The notes under the pieces are model-generated. The model searched no databases, was not told where the DNA came from, and saw only the letters and a program-made list of their open reading frames with translations. This document shows positions 1-7,600 of a stretch of DNA of 64,000 bases, one piece after another. This DNA comes from Neotamlana sargassicola (GTDB taxonomy: Bacteria > Bacteroidota > Bacteroidia > Flavobacteriales > Flavobacteriaceae), in NCBI RefSeq assembly GCF_020523965.1, contig NZ_JAJAPX010000002.1, positions 558,001 to 622,000 on the forward strand, in the 5' to 3' direction. Position numbers and translations under genes: made by a program. The first letter of the stretch is position 1, and each line of letters starts with the position of its first letter.

Positions 1-1137
1 AACACCTCCAAATTTTTTCTGAATAGCATCTTTCATGTCTCCTTCTACAAAACGATAGGCAAACTCACCCATCATAGGAATAGAAAGTATAGAAGCCCAA
101 AGTGTAAAACGGTCTAATGTTAAAATATTAAAAGCGGTTTCGCCTAACATTTTTAAAGGAACGGGTGTTGTGCCTCCGGTTCCTAAAATGGTACATATAG
201 TAACCGATAAACCAAAAAACAAATAGCGTTTACTGTAATATCGGTAAAAAATATACGGTAATAAAACAAGTAATATTCCCCAAGGAATTAAAAAGAAAAC
301 GAGACCAGATGAGGTGATTTCTAAAAAATTATCGCGCGACCCATGCGGAATAGGAACCTGCGTAATTGGGTTGGCTTTAGAATTTAACCAATAAGGAAAA
401 ATACAACCAACAATAAGCACCAAAGAGAGCATACCAAAAACAACAATGCGTTTAAATAATTTAAAAAAACTATTTAAAAACACTTTAAAAGTAACGGCTT
501 TCATGGAGCCAACTTGTTCTTTAGATACATCCATTAAAACCATTCCTATTAAAGGGAAAATAAAAAATACCATTCCAAAAATAGGCGTAACATGATGCGA
601 GGTTACAGTAACCGATATTAAAGATAAACAAGTAGCTAAATACCATTTTTTGCCGGTTTTTAGCCATAAATAAATTTCTGGTAAGGCGTGCATTAAAACC
701 GAAACACCAACAATACTTGGTAGTTGCCCAAAAATATGAAGCGTTTCAACAAAAGATGACGAAAACACAGCCAACACGCACGCATAACCAGCAACGGTTT
801 TATTAGCTGTCATCATTAAAGAAAATCGGTAGGTTCCTGTAATAAATAAGGTTATTGCAATTAATGCCACGGTAAACATGCCAAACTTAACGCCTCCTAT
901 ATAAGAAAGCACACCTATAGATTGATGTACTAATGGCGGATAACTCTGTACCGTAAAACCTGTATACCATTCGTAATTCCAAGGTTCAAACCAACTATTT
1001 GCGTAATGGTCTGCAAAAAATAAATGAATTAAAGCATCATAAGTAGTTTCTAGAGTAAAAAAAATAGAACTACCATGAAAAGCTAAACCTAGTAAAAGTG
1101 CAGCAATTAAAAATTTATTTGATTTTTCGGGCTTCAA
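1..1137 (-). CDS. Polytopic membrane protein, PTPS-related / GT-C-like (partial, C-terminus cut by window edge)
   Basis: The frame is open from 1137 to the window edge (379 codons visible), so the C-terminus is missing. The product is very hydrophobic, with about eight or more likely membrane spans. The first outside loop carries TYDALIHLFFADHY, then WFEPWNYEWYTG and SYPPL, resembling the membrane family labelled 6-pyruvoyl-tetrahydropterin synthase-related, whose layout is like GT-C lipid-linked sugar transferases. No ATG lies near the N-terminus; an in-frame TAA sits three codons before a TTG, which I take as start (ATA or ATC are alternatives). It is divergent, across 172 bases, from a response regulator-glycosyltransferase that could supply its lipid-linked sugar (inference). 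Membrane nature is sure; the exact family is moderately sure. Confidence 0.7.
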   Translation of the reverse strand, partial: MKPEKSNKFLIAALLLGLAFHGSSIFFTLETTYDALIHLFFADHYANSWFEPWNYEWYTGFTVQSYPPLVHQSIGVLSYIGGVKFGMFTVALIAITLFITGTYRFSLMMTANKTVAGYACVLAVFSSSFVETLHIFGQLPSIVGVSVLMHALPEIYLWLKTGKKWYLATCLSLISVTVTSHHVTPIFGMVFFIFPLIGMVLMDVSKEQVGSMKAVTFKVFLNSFFKLFKRIVVFGMLSLVLIVGCIFPYWLNSKANPITQVPIPHGSRDNFLEITSSGLVFFLIPWGILLVLLPYIFYRYYSKRYLFFGLSVTICTILGTGGTTPVPLKMLGETAFNILTLDRFTLWASILSIPMMGEFAYRFVEGDMKDAIQKKFGGV

Positions 1138-1309
1138 GATATTTATTTAAAGAAGTGTAAATATATAAAATACATTAACGAAAGCTTTTTTAATCGTCTA
1201 TACTAAATAGCGTTTCGTCTACACTTTATAATTCATTCAACTAAAATATGGATTTTCGTACAGTATGTGCAATAAATTTACCTCGTAATTAACCCCAACC
1301 AATCAACCT

Positions 1310-2497
1310 ATGAAAATTTTAGCAATCGACGATCAGCAACTAGTTTTGCTGCCTTTACAAAAAAGGCTTGAAGAGCTAGGGTACGATGTGGTAATAGAAA
1401 CTGATGCCAAAAGTGCTCTTGAAATTTTTAAAGGCCTAAGGCCCGATTTAGTTATTGTAGATATTAACATGCCTGAAATATCAGGTTTAGAGGTTGTTGA
1501 GTTTATTAGGAATTCTGCAAAACCAAAAACACCACTTATGGTCCTTTCTGGTAATACACAAGACGATGTTATTACTAAAGGTTTTGAGCTGGGAATAGAC
1601 GATTACATGAAAAAGCCGTTAAGCTTAAACGAAGTTTGTGCGCGCGTTAAACGTTTAATAGGTGCTCCAGAAATAGAGAAATCTGCATTAGAAAGTAATG
1701 TAATGATACAGCAACGTTGTGTAGGCGTGGTAATTCCATGTTATAATGAAGAGGAACGGTTATTAAGCGACGAGTTTTTAAACTATATAGATAAATACTC
1801 TGGTTATCATTTATGTTTTGTAAATGATGGCAGTAAGGATAATACCTTAGGAGTTTTAAAAAATTTACAAGAAGGTCGAGAAGATTTTATTTCGGTTTAT
1901 GATTGTGAAAAAAATGGAGGAAAGGCTGAAGCAGTAAGATTAGGTATGTTGTACATGGCTAAAAAAGAGGATTTAGATTTTATAGGCTTTCTTGATGCTG
2001 ATTTATCTACAGATTTAGAGGATTTTGATGATTTAGTAAAAACCATAGAAACATCTAATTTTAAAATCGTTAGTGGTTCAAGAATATCCAGAATGGGAGC
2101 AGATATAACCAAAGAATCTGCGAGAAAAATTATTAGTTTAACCATAAACTATATTATTAGAAAAATATTAAAAATGGATTTTAAAGACACTCAATGTGGC
2201 GCTAAAATCTTTAGAAAAGACGTTATTAAAATTGCATTTAACGAGAAGTTTGTAACTCAATGGATTTTTGATGTTGAAATATTTAAACGTATAAGTCATC
2301 ACTTTGGACTCGAAAAGGCAAGATCGCTTTTATGCGAACAGCCATTAAAACGATGGATTCATGCAGACGGCTCTAAATTATCCATGAAAGATTCTATAAA
2401 AATAATAATGCAATTAGCGCAGATAGCTTGGGTTTACAGAAAAAAAGGAAAGATTAATAATTCAGATTTAAAGCACATAGTTGTTGATAGCAACTAA
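1310..2497 (+). CDS. Response-regulator receiver fused to family 2 glycosyltransferase (DPM1-like)
   Basis: A 395-residue two-domain protein. Residues 1-115 are a CheY-like receiver: acidic pair D7/D8, phosphoacceptor D51 (VDINMP), S80 and K102 (MKKP). Residues ~136-350 are a GT-A family 2 transferase of the dolichyl/undecaprenyl-phosphate type: IPCYNEEERL, FVNDGSKD (D173), LDADLSTD (D229/D231), then TQCGAKIF and the QWIFDVEIF block near the end. There are no C-terminal membrane spans, so it should be cytosolic or peripheral. Known GT2 enzymes of this group move a sugar from a nucleotide donor to a polyprenyl phosphate. Fusing this to a receiver suggests phosphorylation controls it (inference). 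No histidine kinase is nearby. A strong terminator follows, so it is probably monocistronic. Confidence 0.88.
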   Translation: MKILAIDDQQLVLLPLQKRLEELGYDVVIETDAKSALEIFKGLRPDLVIVDINMPEISGLEVVEFIRNSAKPKTPLMVLSGNTQDDVITKGFELGIDDYMKKPLSLNEVCARVKRLIGAPEIEKSALESNVMIQQRCVGVVIPCYNEEERLLSDEFLNYIDKYSGYHLCFVNDGSKDNTLGVLKNLQEGREDFISVYDCEKNGGKAEAVRLGMLYMAKKEDLDFIGFLDADLSTDLEDFDDLVKTIETSNFKIVSGSRISRMGADITKESARKIISLTINYIIRKILKMDFKDTQCGAKIFRKDVIKIAFNEKFVTQWIFDVEIFKRISHHFGLEKARSLLCEQPLKRWIHADGSKLSMKDSIKIIMQLAQIAWVYRKKGKINNSDLKHIVVDSN

Positions 2498-2521
2498 GTA
2501 AGTTGATTGATTGTTTGGAAG

Positions 2522-2548
2522 AAAGGAATGCGAAAGCATTCCTTTTTT
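2522..2548 (+). terminator. Intrinsic terminator after the REC-GT2 gene
   Basis: AAAGGAATGC, a GAAA loop, then GCATTCCTTT running into a T-tract: a perfect 10-bp stem just 25 bases past the stop codon at 2497. Confidence 0.9.
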
Positions 2549-2584
2549 ATTTATAAATTTTACAGTGTTCAATATTATTTTTCC

Positions 2585-2592
2585 TATTTTTG
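2585..2592 (+). promoter_or_regulatory. Bacteroidota -7 promoter element for the FKBP gene
   Basis: TATTTTTG matches the TAnnTTTG consensus of the Bacteroidota housekeeping sigma factor, 17 bases before the chosen ATG at 2609 and downstream of the preceding terminator. No good -33 TTG is visible. Confidence 0.55.
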
Positions 2593-2608
2593 GCAATCAA
2601 TAAAAAAT

Positions 2609-3313
2609 ATGAAACTAATGAGATTTTTAAGTTTAGCAATTGTAGCTGTGCTACTTGTATCATGTAACAAACAAGGTGTTACAAATAAAACATTAACATC
2701 AGAAATTGATTCTGTAAGCTATGCTATTGGTATGGATGTGGCTAAGAATGTAAAAACAAGTTTTGATGAGTTCGATACCGAACTTTTTATTCAAGGTTTT
2801 ATGAACGTTACCGATTCTACAAATATGCAGTTAGATGCTAACGAAGCACAGCAATTAATAAGAGCGTATTTTCAGAAAAAACAACAAGAAGAATTAGTTA
2901 AAAGACAAGAAAAAGCTAAAGAAAATAAAGAAGCTGGGGAGAAATTTTTAGCAGAAAATAAAACTAAAGATGGTGTAGTAACTACCGAAAGTGGATTACA
3001 ATACATCGTTTTAAAAGAAGGAACCGGTGCAACTCCAGTAACAACCGATAGAGTTAAAGTACATTATCACGGTACCTTACTAGACGGAACTGTTTTTGAT
3101 AGTTCTGTAGATAAAGGAACACCAGCAGAATTTGGAGTTACTCAAGTAATTAAAGGATGGACAGAAGGTTTACAGTTAATGAAAGAAGGCGCAAAATACA
3201 AATTTTTTGTTCCAAGTGATTTAGCCTACGGTTCAAACCCAAGACCAGGAGGAAAAATTGAGCCAAACTCAACTTTAGTTTTCGATGTAGAATTACTAGA
3301 AATATTAAAATAA
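2609..3313 (+). CDS. FKBP-type peptidyl-prolyl isomerase lipoprotein
   Basis: A 234-residue envelope PPIase of the Mip/FkpA kind. The ATG at 2609 gives a clean lipoprotein signal (MKLMRFLSLAI...LLVSC, lipobox VSC near residue 18); an in-frame upstream start at 2507 would translate straight through the upstream terminator and put charged residues before the signal, so I reject it. Residues ~25-125 are a helical dimerisation domain (ISYAIGMDVAKN, FMQGF-like IQGFMN), followed by the FKBP domain: VKVHYHGTLLDGTVFDSS, GWTEGLQLMKEGAKYKFF, LAYG and STLVFDVELLEI. These are the usual FK506-binding pocket positions. It is expected in the periplasm, assisting folding of exported proteins. Own promoter and terminator. 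Confidence 0.9.
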   Translation: MKLMRFLSLAIVAVLLVSCNKQGVTNKTLTSEIDSVSYAIGMDVAKNVKTSFDEFDTELFIQGFMNVTDSTNMQLDANEAQQLIRAYFQKKQQEELVKRQEKAKENKEAGEKFLAENKTKDGVVTTESGLQYIVLKEGTGATPVTTDRVKVHYHGTLLDGTVFDSSVDKGTPAEFGVTQVIKGWTEGLQLMKEGAKYKFFVPSDLAYGSNPRPGGKIEPNSTLVFDVELLEILK

Positions 3314-3332
3314 TTAAAGTTTAAACTTTGTT

Positions 3333-3365
3333 AAAAGGTGCTAAATGTTTTTAGCGCCTTTTTTT
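3333..3365 (+). terminator. Intrinsic terminator after the FKBP gene
   Basis: AAGGTGCTAAA pairs with TTTAGCGCCTT (one G-U wobble) and runs into seven Ts, 20 bases after the stop at 3313. Confidence 0.85.
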
Positions 3366-3391
3366 ATGTCCTATTTTAAATAACCAAATTG

Positions 3392-3399
3392 TACCTTTG
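3392..3399 (+). promoter_or_regulatory. -7 promoter element for era
   Basis: TACCTTTG is an exact TAnnTTTG match 22 bases before the era ATG and directly downstream of a terminator. Confidence 0.65.
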
Positions 3400-3420
3400 C
3401 TGTAAATAAATTTTTAAAAT

Positions 3421-4302
3421 ATGAAGCACAAAGCTGGTTTTGTAAATATTATAGGTAATCCTAATGTTGGTAAATCTACCTTAATGAATGCCTTTGTAGG
3501 CGAGAAGTTATCCATAATTACATCGAAGGCGCAAACAACACGTCATCGTATTTTAGGCATTGTAAATGGCGATAATTTTCAGGTTGTTTTTAGCGATACA
3601 CCGGGTATTATAAAACCTGCTTACGAGTTACAAGAATCGATGATGGGTTTCGTAAAATCAGCTTTCGAAGATGCCGATGTGCTTATTTATATGGTAGAAA
3701 TTGGTGAAAAAGCTTTAAAAGATGAAGCCTTTTTTAATAAAATAACCAATTCTAAAATACCTGTTTTATTGCTTTTAAATAAAATTGATATTTCTAATCA
3801 GGAACAATTGGAAGAACAAGTGCAGCTTTGGGCAAAACAAGTGCCAAATGCCGAAATTATTCCAGTTTCGGCTCTTGAAGGTTTTCAAGTGGAAGAAGTA
3901 TTTAATAGAATTATTGAAATGCTTCCAGAATCTCCGCCGTTTTATCCTAAAGATCAACTTACCGATAAGCCAGAGCGTTTTTTTATAAACGAAACCATTC
4001 GCGAAAAAATACTTTTACATTACAAAAAAGAAATTCCTTATGCGGTCGAGGTTGATACAGAAGAATTTCTTGAAGAAGAAAAAATAATTAGAGTACGTTC
4101 TGTTATTATGGTTGAACGCGATACGCAAAAAGGCATTATTATTGGTCATAAAGGAAGCGCTTTAAAACGAGTAGGAGTAGAGGCAAGAAAAGATTTAGAG
4201 ACTTTTTTTGGAAAGCAAATTCACCTAGATTTATATGTTAAAGTGAATAAAAACTGGAGAAGTAATCAAAACCAATTGCGACGTTTTGGATACAATAATT
4301 AA
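3421..4302 (+). CDS. era: GTPase Era
   Basis: A 293-residue Era, the usual length. The GTPase domain shows G1 GNPNVGKST (residues 12-20), an effector threonine region (KAQTTRHRILG), G3 DTPG, G4 NKID and G5 SAL. The C-terminal KH domain carries the RNA-binding GIIIGHKGSALKRVG. Era binds the 3' end of 16S rRNA and acts in 30S subunit maturation at the inner face of the membrane. It has its own promoter. The nearest downstream terminator is at 4408-4453. Nothing unusual in the sequence. Confidence 0.97.
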   Translation: MKHKAGFVNIIGNPNVGKSTLMNAFVGEKLSIITSKAQTTRHRILGIVNGDNFQVVFSDTPGIIKPAYELQESMMGFVKSAFEDADVLIYMVEIGEKALKDEAFFNKITNSKIPVLLLLNKIDISNQEQLEEQVQLWAKQVPNAEIIPVSALEGFQVEEVFNRIIEMLPESPPFYPKDQLTDKPERFFINETIREKILLHYKKEIPYAVEVDTEEFLEEEKIIRVRSVIMVERDTQKGIIIGHKGSALKRVGVEARKDLETFFGKQIHLDLYVKVNKNWRSNQNQLRRFGYNN

Positions 4303-4350
4303 ATAATAGTAAATTTTTATTATCGTAACAATTAGTTAATATAATAACTC

Positions 4351-4453
4351 CATATTTGCACTGTCAAAAAAAATAATATTTGACACGTTTTGAGTTAGTT
4401 AGTTTTAAAAAAGCTTTAATTGATGTTCTTCATTTTTCAATTGGAGCTTTTTT
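4351..4453 (+). ncRNA. Possible small RNA or long era 3' UTR
   Basis: Between era and the convergent DUF192 gene lies a near-consensus promoter element CATATTTG (4351-4358), followed by a TGTCAAA / TTTGACA inverted repeat (4362-4368 with 4379-4385) and a strong terminator ending at 4453. A transcript of about 90 bases would contain no gene. It may equally be just the 3' end of the era message. Inference only. Confidence 0.3.
4408..4453. terminator. Bidirectional intrinsic terminator between era and the DUF192 gene
   Basis: AAAAAGCTTTAATTGA pairs with TCAATTGGAGCTTTTT (two G-U wobbles), with A-tract on one side and T-tract on the other, so it can stop both converging transcripts. Confidence 0.85.
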
Positions 4454-4467
4454 GTTTTTATAACTTG

Positions 4468-4950
4468 TTAAAGTCTATTGAAACTAATACTATCACCAAC
4501 CGCAATTTGCTTTTCATCAACTAAACCGGCATTAATTTCAAAAACATATTTGGCAGGAACGTTAGAAGGTAAGGATGCTTCGTTAAAAGGTTTTGCGTTT
4601 TTTTGAAAACTAACAATTTTATTGTTATCGTCAATAAAAATTAAGTCTAAACCAATTTTTGTGTTTTTCATGTAAAATGAACGTGGTTGCATATCGTTAA
4701 AAATAAAAAGCATTCCATGGTTTTCCTCCATATTGTTTCTATACATTAAACCAGTTTGCGTTTCGTATTCGGTTTCGGCAATTTCTATATCAAAATTAAC
4801 CTGAGTGCTATTATTTTTAAAAATTGTAAGTTCGCCTTCTTTTGTAAAAGTAATTTCGGTTTGTTTAATTACTTTTTTATCTTCTTTACAAGAGAAATAA
4901 ACTAGTATAAAACTCAACAATATAACTGAAAAACACCTTTTTAAAGTCAT
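4468..4950 (-). CDS. DUF192 family lipoprotein
   Basis: A 160-residue protein with a lipoprotein signal (MTLKRCFSVILL...YFSC, Cys near residue 21). The rest is the compact DUF192 fold: NNSTQVNFDIEIAET, TGLMYRNNMEENHGMLFIF, SFYMKNTKIGLDLIFID, then the conserved KNAKPF and VFEINAGLVDE. The function of DUF192 is not established; it is common next to envelope and secretion genes. The ATG overlaps the lgt stop codon (TAATG), so the two are translationally coupled, and its lipid anchor would be added by that very lgt product. Confidence 0.88.
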   Translation of the reverse strand: MTLKRCFSVILLSFILVYFSCKEDKKVIKQTEITFTKEGELTIFKNNSTQVNFDIEIAETEYETQTGLMYRNNMEENHGMLFIFNDMQPRSFYMKNTKIGLDLIFIDDNNKIVSFQKNAKPFNEASLPSNVPAKYVFEINAGLVDEKQIAVGDSISFNRL

Positions 4951-5873
4951 TATTTTACTGCTGTTTTAGGTTTGTAAACAAACATAAAATAAAGGCCAAT
5001 TAAAATAAACGGAATACTTAACCATTGCCCTGTGTTTAAGCCAAACCAGTTTATGTATTCGTCGCCTTGTGGTTCTTTAAAAAATTCTATAAAGAAACGA
5101 ATAGACCATAGTAGAATTAAAAATAAACCAAATAAAAATCCGGTTTGTTCGCTTTTTTTTGTTTTAGCATAGAAATACAACAAAATTAAGAATACAAAAA
5201 TGTAGCAAAACGATTCGTATAATTGCGCTGGATGTCTGTATGGTACAGCGCTAAGTAATTCAGCGTTATTAGCAATGGCATCATAAGCTTTTTGTACATT
5301 TTTTATGCCTGTAATTTGGGTAACTTCGTATTTATTATAATAATCTTGAATAAAACGAACACCTAACGGAAAATCTCCAGATGTTTTACCAATAATTTCA
5401 GAGTTTATAAAGTTTCCAATTCTAATAAAAACAGCGCCTGAAGCCACCGCAAGCACAATACGGTCTAAAATCCATAAAATGGATTTGTAGTTGTATTTTT
5501 TACGATATAAATACATGCCAATAATAATACCAATAGCTGCTCCGTGACTTGCTAAGCCTTGGAAACCTGTGAATTCTACACCATTTTTAAAACTGAATGG
5601 AAGAAAAATGCTAAAAAAATCTTCTTGTATTAATTCCGATTGATAGAATAATACATGCCCTAAACGAGCCCCGAGCATTGTTGCTAAAACTGTATATATA
5701 AATAGCGGGTCAAGGTAATCCAACGAAATTTTTTCTTTGGTAAAAATACGTTTCATTATGTACCAGCCAATTACAAAAGCCGCAACCCACATTAGGCTAT
5801 AAAAATGTATTTTGAAATTTCCAATAATATCAATACCTGTAACGGGATTCCAATCTAGTTTTAGTAAATGCAT
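4950..5873 (-). CDS. lgt: Prolipoprotein diacylglyceryl transferase
   Basis: A 307-residue inner-membrane enzyme that moves diacylglycerol from phosphatidylglycerol onto the lipobox cysteine of prolipoproteins. About seven membrane spans are visible. The Lgt signature is present as RIGNFINSEIIGKTSGDFPLG, the GARLGHVLFYQ motif lies upstream, and HPAQLYES with WSIRFFIEFFKEPQ closes the family pattern. Slightly longer than E. coli Lgt because of an insert (~residues 155-190). First gene of a two-gene unit with the DUF192 lipoprotein. A near-consensus minus-strand promoter (TATATTTA, 5891-5898) lies just upstream. Confidence 0.95.
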   Translation of the reverse strand: MHLLKLDWNPVTGIDIIGNFKIHFYSLMWVAAFVIGWYIMKRIFTKEKISLDYLDPLFIYTVLATMLGARLGHVLFYQSELIQEDFFSIFLPFSFKNGVEFTGFQGLASHGAAIGIIIGMYLYRKKYNYKSILWILDRIVLAVASGAVFIRIGNFINSEIIGKTSGDFPLGVRFIQDYYNKYEVTQITGIKNVQKAYDAIANNAELLSAVPYRHPAQLYESFCYIFVFLILLYFYAKTKKSEQTGFLFGLFLILLWSIRFFIEFFKEPQGDEYINWFGLNTGQWLSIPFILIGLYFMFVYKPKTAVK

Positions 5874-5927
5874 AGGTGTAATTTTATGGGTAAATATAAC
5901 CCTAAATACAATGTTTTTTGTTAAATT

Positions 5928-7055
5928 TTAATTAATAAGTGAGATGGTTTCAATCTCGAAAATTAAATTAGACTTCCCAGGAATACCACGGTTGCCATAT
6001 TCGCCATAGGCTAAATGGTATGGAATAAAAAAGGTAGCTTTATCTCCTAAGCTTAATTGTTTTAAGCCTTCTTTTAAACCTGCAATTAATGGTGCATCTG
6101 CACTTAATTCTAGTTCTACAGCTTCGTATTTATCTGCTAATTTTCTTTTTTCGTTTACGGCATCAAGTGCTTCTGCTGTTTCAAGCTTGCTTGTTTCTAG
6201 TAGTTTTGCGTTTTCAAAATATACGGCATAGTGGCATAAAACAATATCGCCATCTTTTAACTTTTCTCCTGTGCCTTTTTCTGAAACAAAATATTTTAAG
6301 CCAGACTCAAGTGTTTTAGCTTTAGCTTTTTGGACATCAAACTTATCTTTTGAAGCTTTAATAATAGCAGCTTCTTTTTCTGCTTTTTCTTTTGCAAGGC
6401 GTTCTTCTTCTGCAAAATGATTAATAAAAATTTCGTTGGCCTTAAATTTTTTAGCGGTTTTACCTTTTCTAATAATGTTTAGCTCTTGAATAACAACGTC
6501 GTTTTTTGGGCGATTTGCGTTATCTACTTCTACATTTGAGATAGAGTCTTGAATATTTAAACCTATAACCAATTCTCCAAATACACTATGTACATTGTCT
6601 AAATGAGGTTTAGGTATTTCGGTAATAAAAAACTGGCTGCCATTGCTGTTGGGACCTGAGTTTGCCATAGATAAAATTCCTGGTTTGTCGTGTTTTAAAT
6701 CGGGGTGAAATTCATCTTTAAACTTATATCCAGGATTTCCCATGCCTGTTCCTGTTGGGTCTCCACCTTGAATCATAAATTTATCCATTACTCTATGAAA
6801 AATAAGGCCATTATAAAACTTTTTACCTTTATAAGCACTATCTACCATAGTGTTTGTGCCTTCTGCGAGCGAAACAAAATTGGCAACAGTTATTGGAGTT
6901 TTTTCAGCTTCAAGTTTAGCTACCATAGTGCCTTTATTTGTAATAAATTCAGCATAAATACCATCTTCAAGTTCAGGGTATTGAGCTTTACATGAAGTAA
7001 GATTAATACATACTAAAACATTTAAAATGAAAATAGATTTTTTGTAGATGTTCAT
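5928..7055 (-). CDS. Lipoprotein with cyclophilin and FKBP domains (dual PPIase)
   Basis: A 375-residue fusion of two unrelated prolyl-isomerase folds. The N-terminus is a lipoprotein signal (MNIYKKSIFIL...LTSC). Residues ~30-195 are a cyclophilin: TPITVANFVSLAEG, FHRVMDKFMIQGGDPTGTG, NSNGSQFFITEIP and VHSVFGEL. A Lys/Ala/Glu-rich helical linker (~210-240) leads to a C-terminal FKBP domain (~250-375: DGDIVLCHYAVYF, GLKEGLKQLSLGDKATFF, LAYGEYGNRGIP). It follows gldI by 11 bases in the nrnA-gldI operon, so it likely acts with GldI on folding of exported motility and secretion proteins in the periplasm (inference). Confidence 0.9.
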   Translation of the reverse strand: MNIYKKSIFILNVLVCINLTSCKAQYPELEDGIYAEFITNKGTMVAKLEAEKTPITVANFVSLAEGTNTMVDSAYKGKKFYNGLIFHRVMDKFMIQGGDPTGTGMGNPGYKFKDEFHPDLKHDKPGILSMANSGPNSNGSQFFITEIPKPHLDNVHSVFGELVIGLNIQDSISNVEVDNANRPKNDVVIQELNIIRKGKTAKKFKANEIFINHFAEEERLAKEKAEKEAAIIKASKDKFDVQKAKAKTLESGLKYFVSEKGTGEKLKDGDIVLCHYAVYFENAKLLETSKLETAEALDAVNEKRKLADKYEAVELELSADAPLIAGLKEGLKQLSLGDKATFFIPYHLAYGEYGNRGIPGKSNLIFEIETISLIN

Positions 7056-7066
7056 TTTTTATGGGT

Positions 7067-7600
7067 TTAATTTTGGGTAATTGAGTTAACGGTTACTTCG
7101 CAGATTAAAGGGGTGTTATGTTGAATTTTATTCTCGTCTCCATAATAGCCATAGGCTTTTTGCGACGGAAAAATAAAAGTTACTGTTTCTCCAGTTTTCA
7201 TAAGTTTTAAACCCTCTCTCATGCCGGCGAACAATTCTTCTTTATCCATAGCATAGTTTTGGGTTTTTATGTCTTCGAAAGAATAAATTTCCTTTCCGCT
7301 TAAGGTCTTCACATTGTAATTGTAGTTTACAATATCTCCAAACTTTGGTGTGCTAAGTGTATCTGCCTCAATTTTATTATTGTAATAATACCAAAAACCA
7401 TTTTCTGATGCAATGTAATTTTGCTCTTGTTTTTGCATTAACTTTTCAATTAAGGCATGTTCTGTAGCATTTAATTTTTTGTTACGTTCTACAGATTCGT
7501 TAATAAAAGAACCAGATTTTACAGTAATTGGGCGTCTTGCTTCTGGTGTTTTACAACCCATTATAAAAATGGGTATTAGTAGCGTTAAAAACTTATTCAT
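7067..7600 (-). CDS. gldI: Gliding motility-associated FKBP lipoprotein GldI
   Basis: I start it at the ATG at 7600, giving 177 residues with a lipoprotein signal MNKFLTLLIPIFIMGC. The upstream in-frame ATG (7657) would add a non-signal tail inside the neighbouring gene. The C-terminal half is an FKBP domain: FGDIVNYNYNVKTLSGKEIYS, AGMREGLKLMKTGETVTFIFP, AYGYYGDENKI and TPLICEVTVNSI. In F. johnsoniae GldI is a PPIase-like lipoprotein needed for gliding and linked to type IX secretion. The start overlaps the end of the DHH phosphoesterase by 8 bases and the next PPIase lies 11 bases on, the same neighbourhood seen in other Flavobacteria. The T9SS tails in the alginate locus fit a working system. 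Confidence 0.85.
   Translation of the reverse strand: MNKFLTLLIPIFIMGCKTPEARRPITVKSGSFINESVERNKKLNATEHALIEKLMQKQEQNYIASENGFWYYYNNKIEADTLSTPKFGDIVNYNYNVKTLSGKEIYSFEDIKTQNYAMDKEELFAGMREGLKLMKTGETVTFIFPSQKAYGYYGDENKIQHNTPLICEVTVNSITQN

Noticed and set aside
2507-2608. N-terminal extension of the FKBP isomerase from an upstream in-frame ATG
   Set aside because: It would be translated through the terminator at 2522-2548 and lies before the -7 element at 2585; the ATG at 2609 gives a proper lipoprotein signal.
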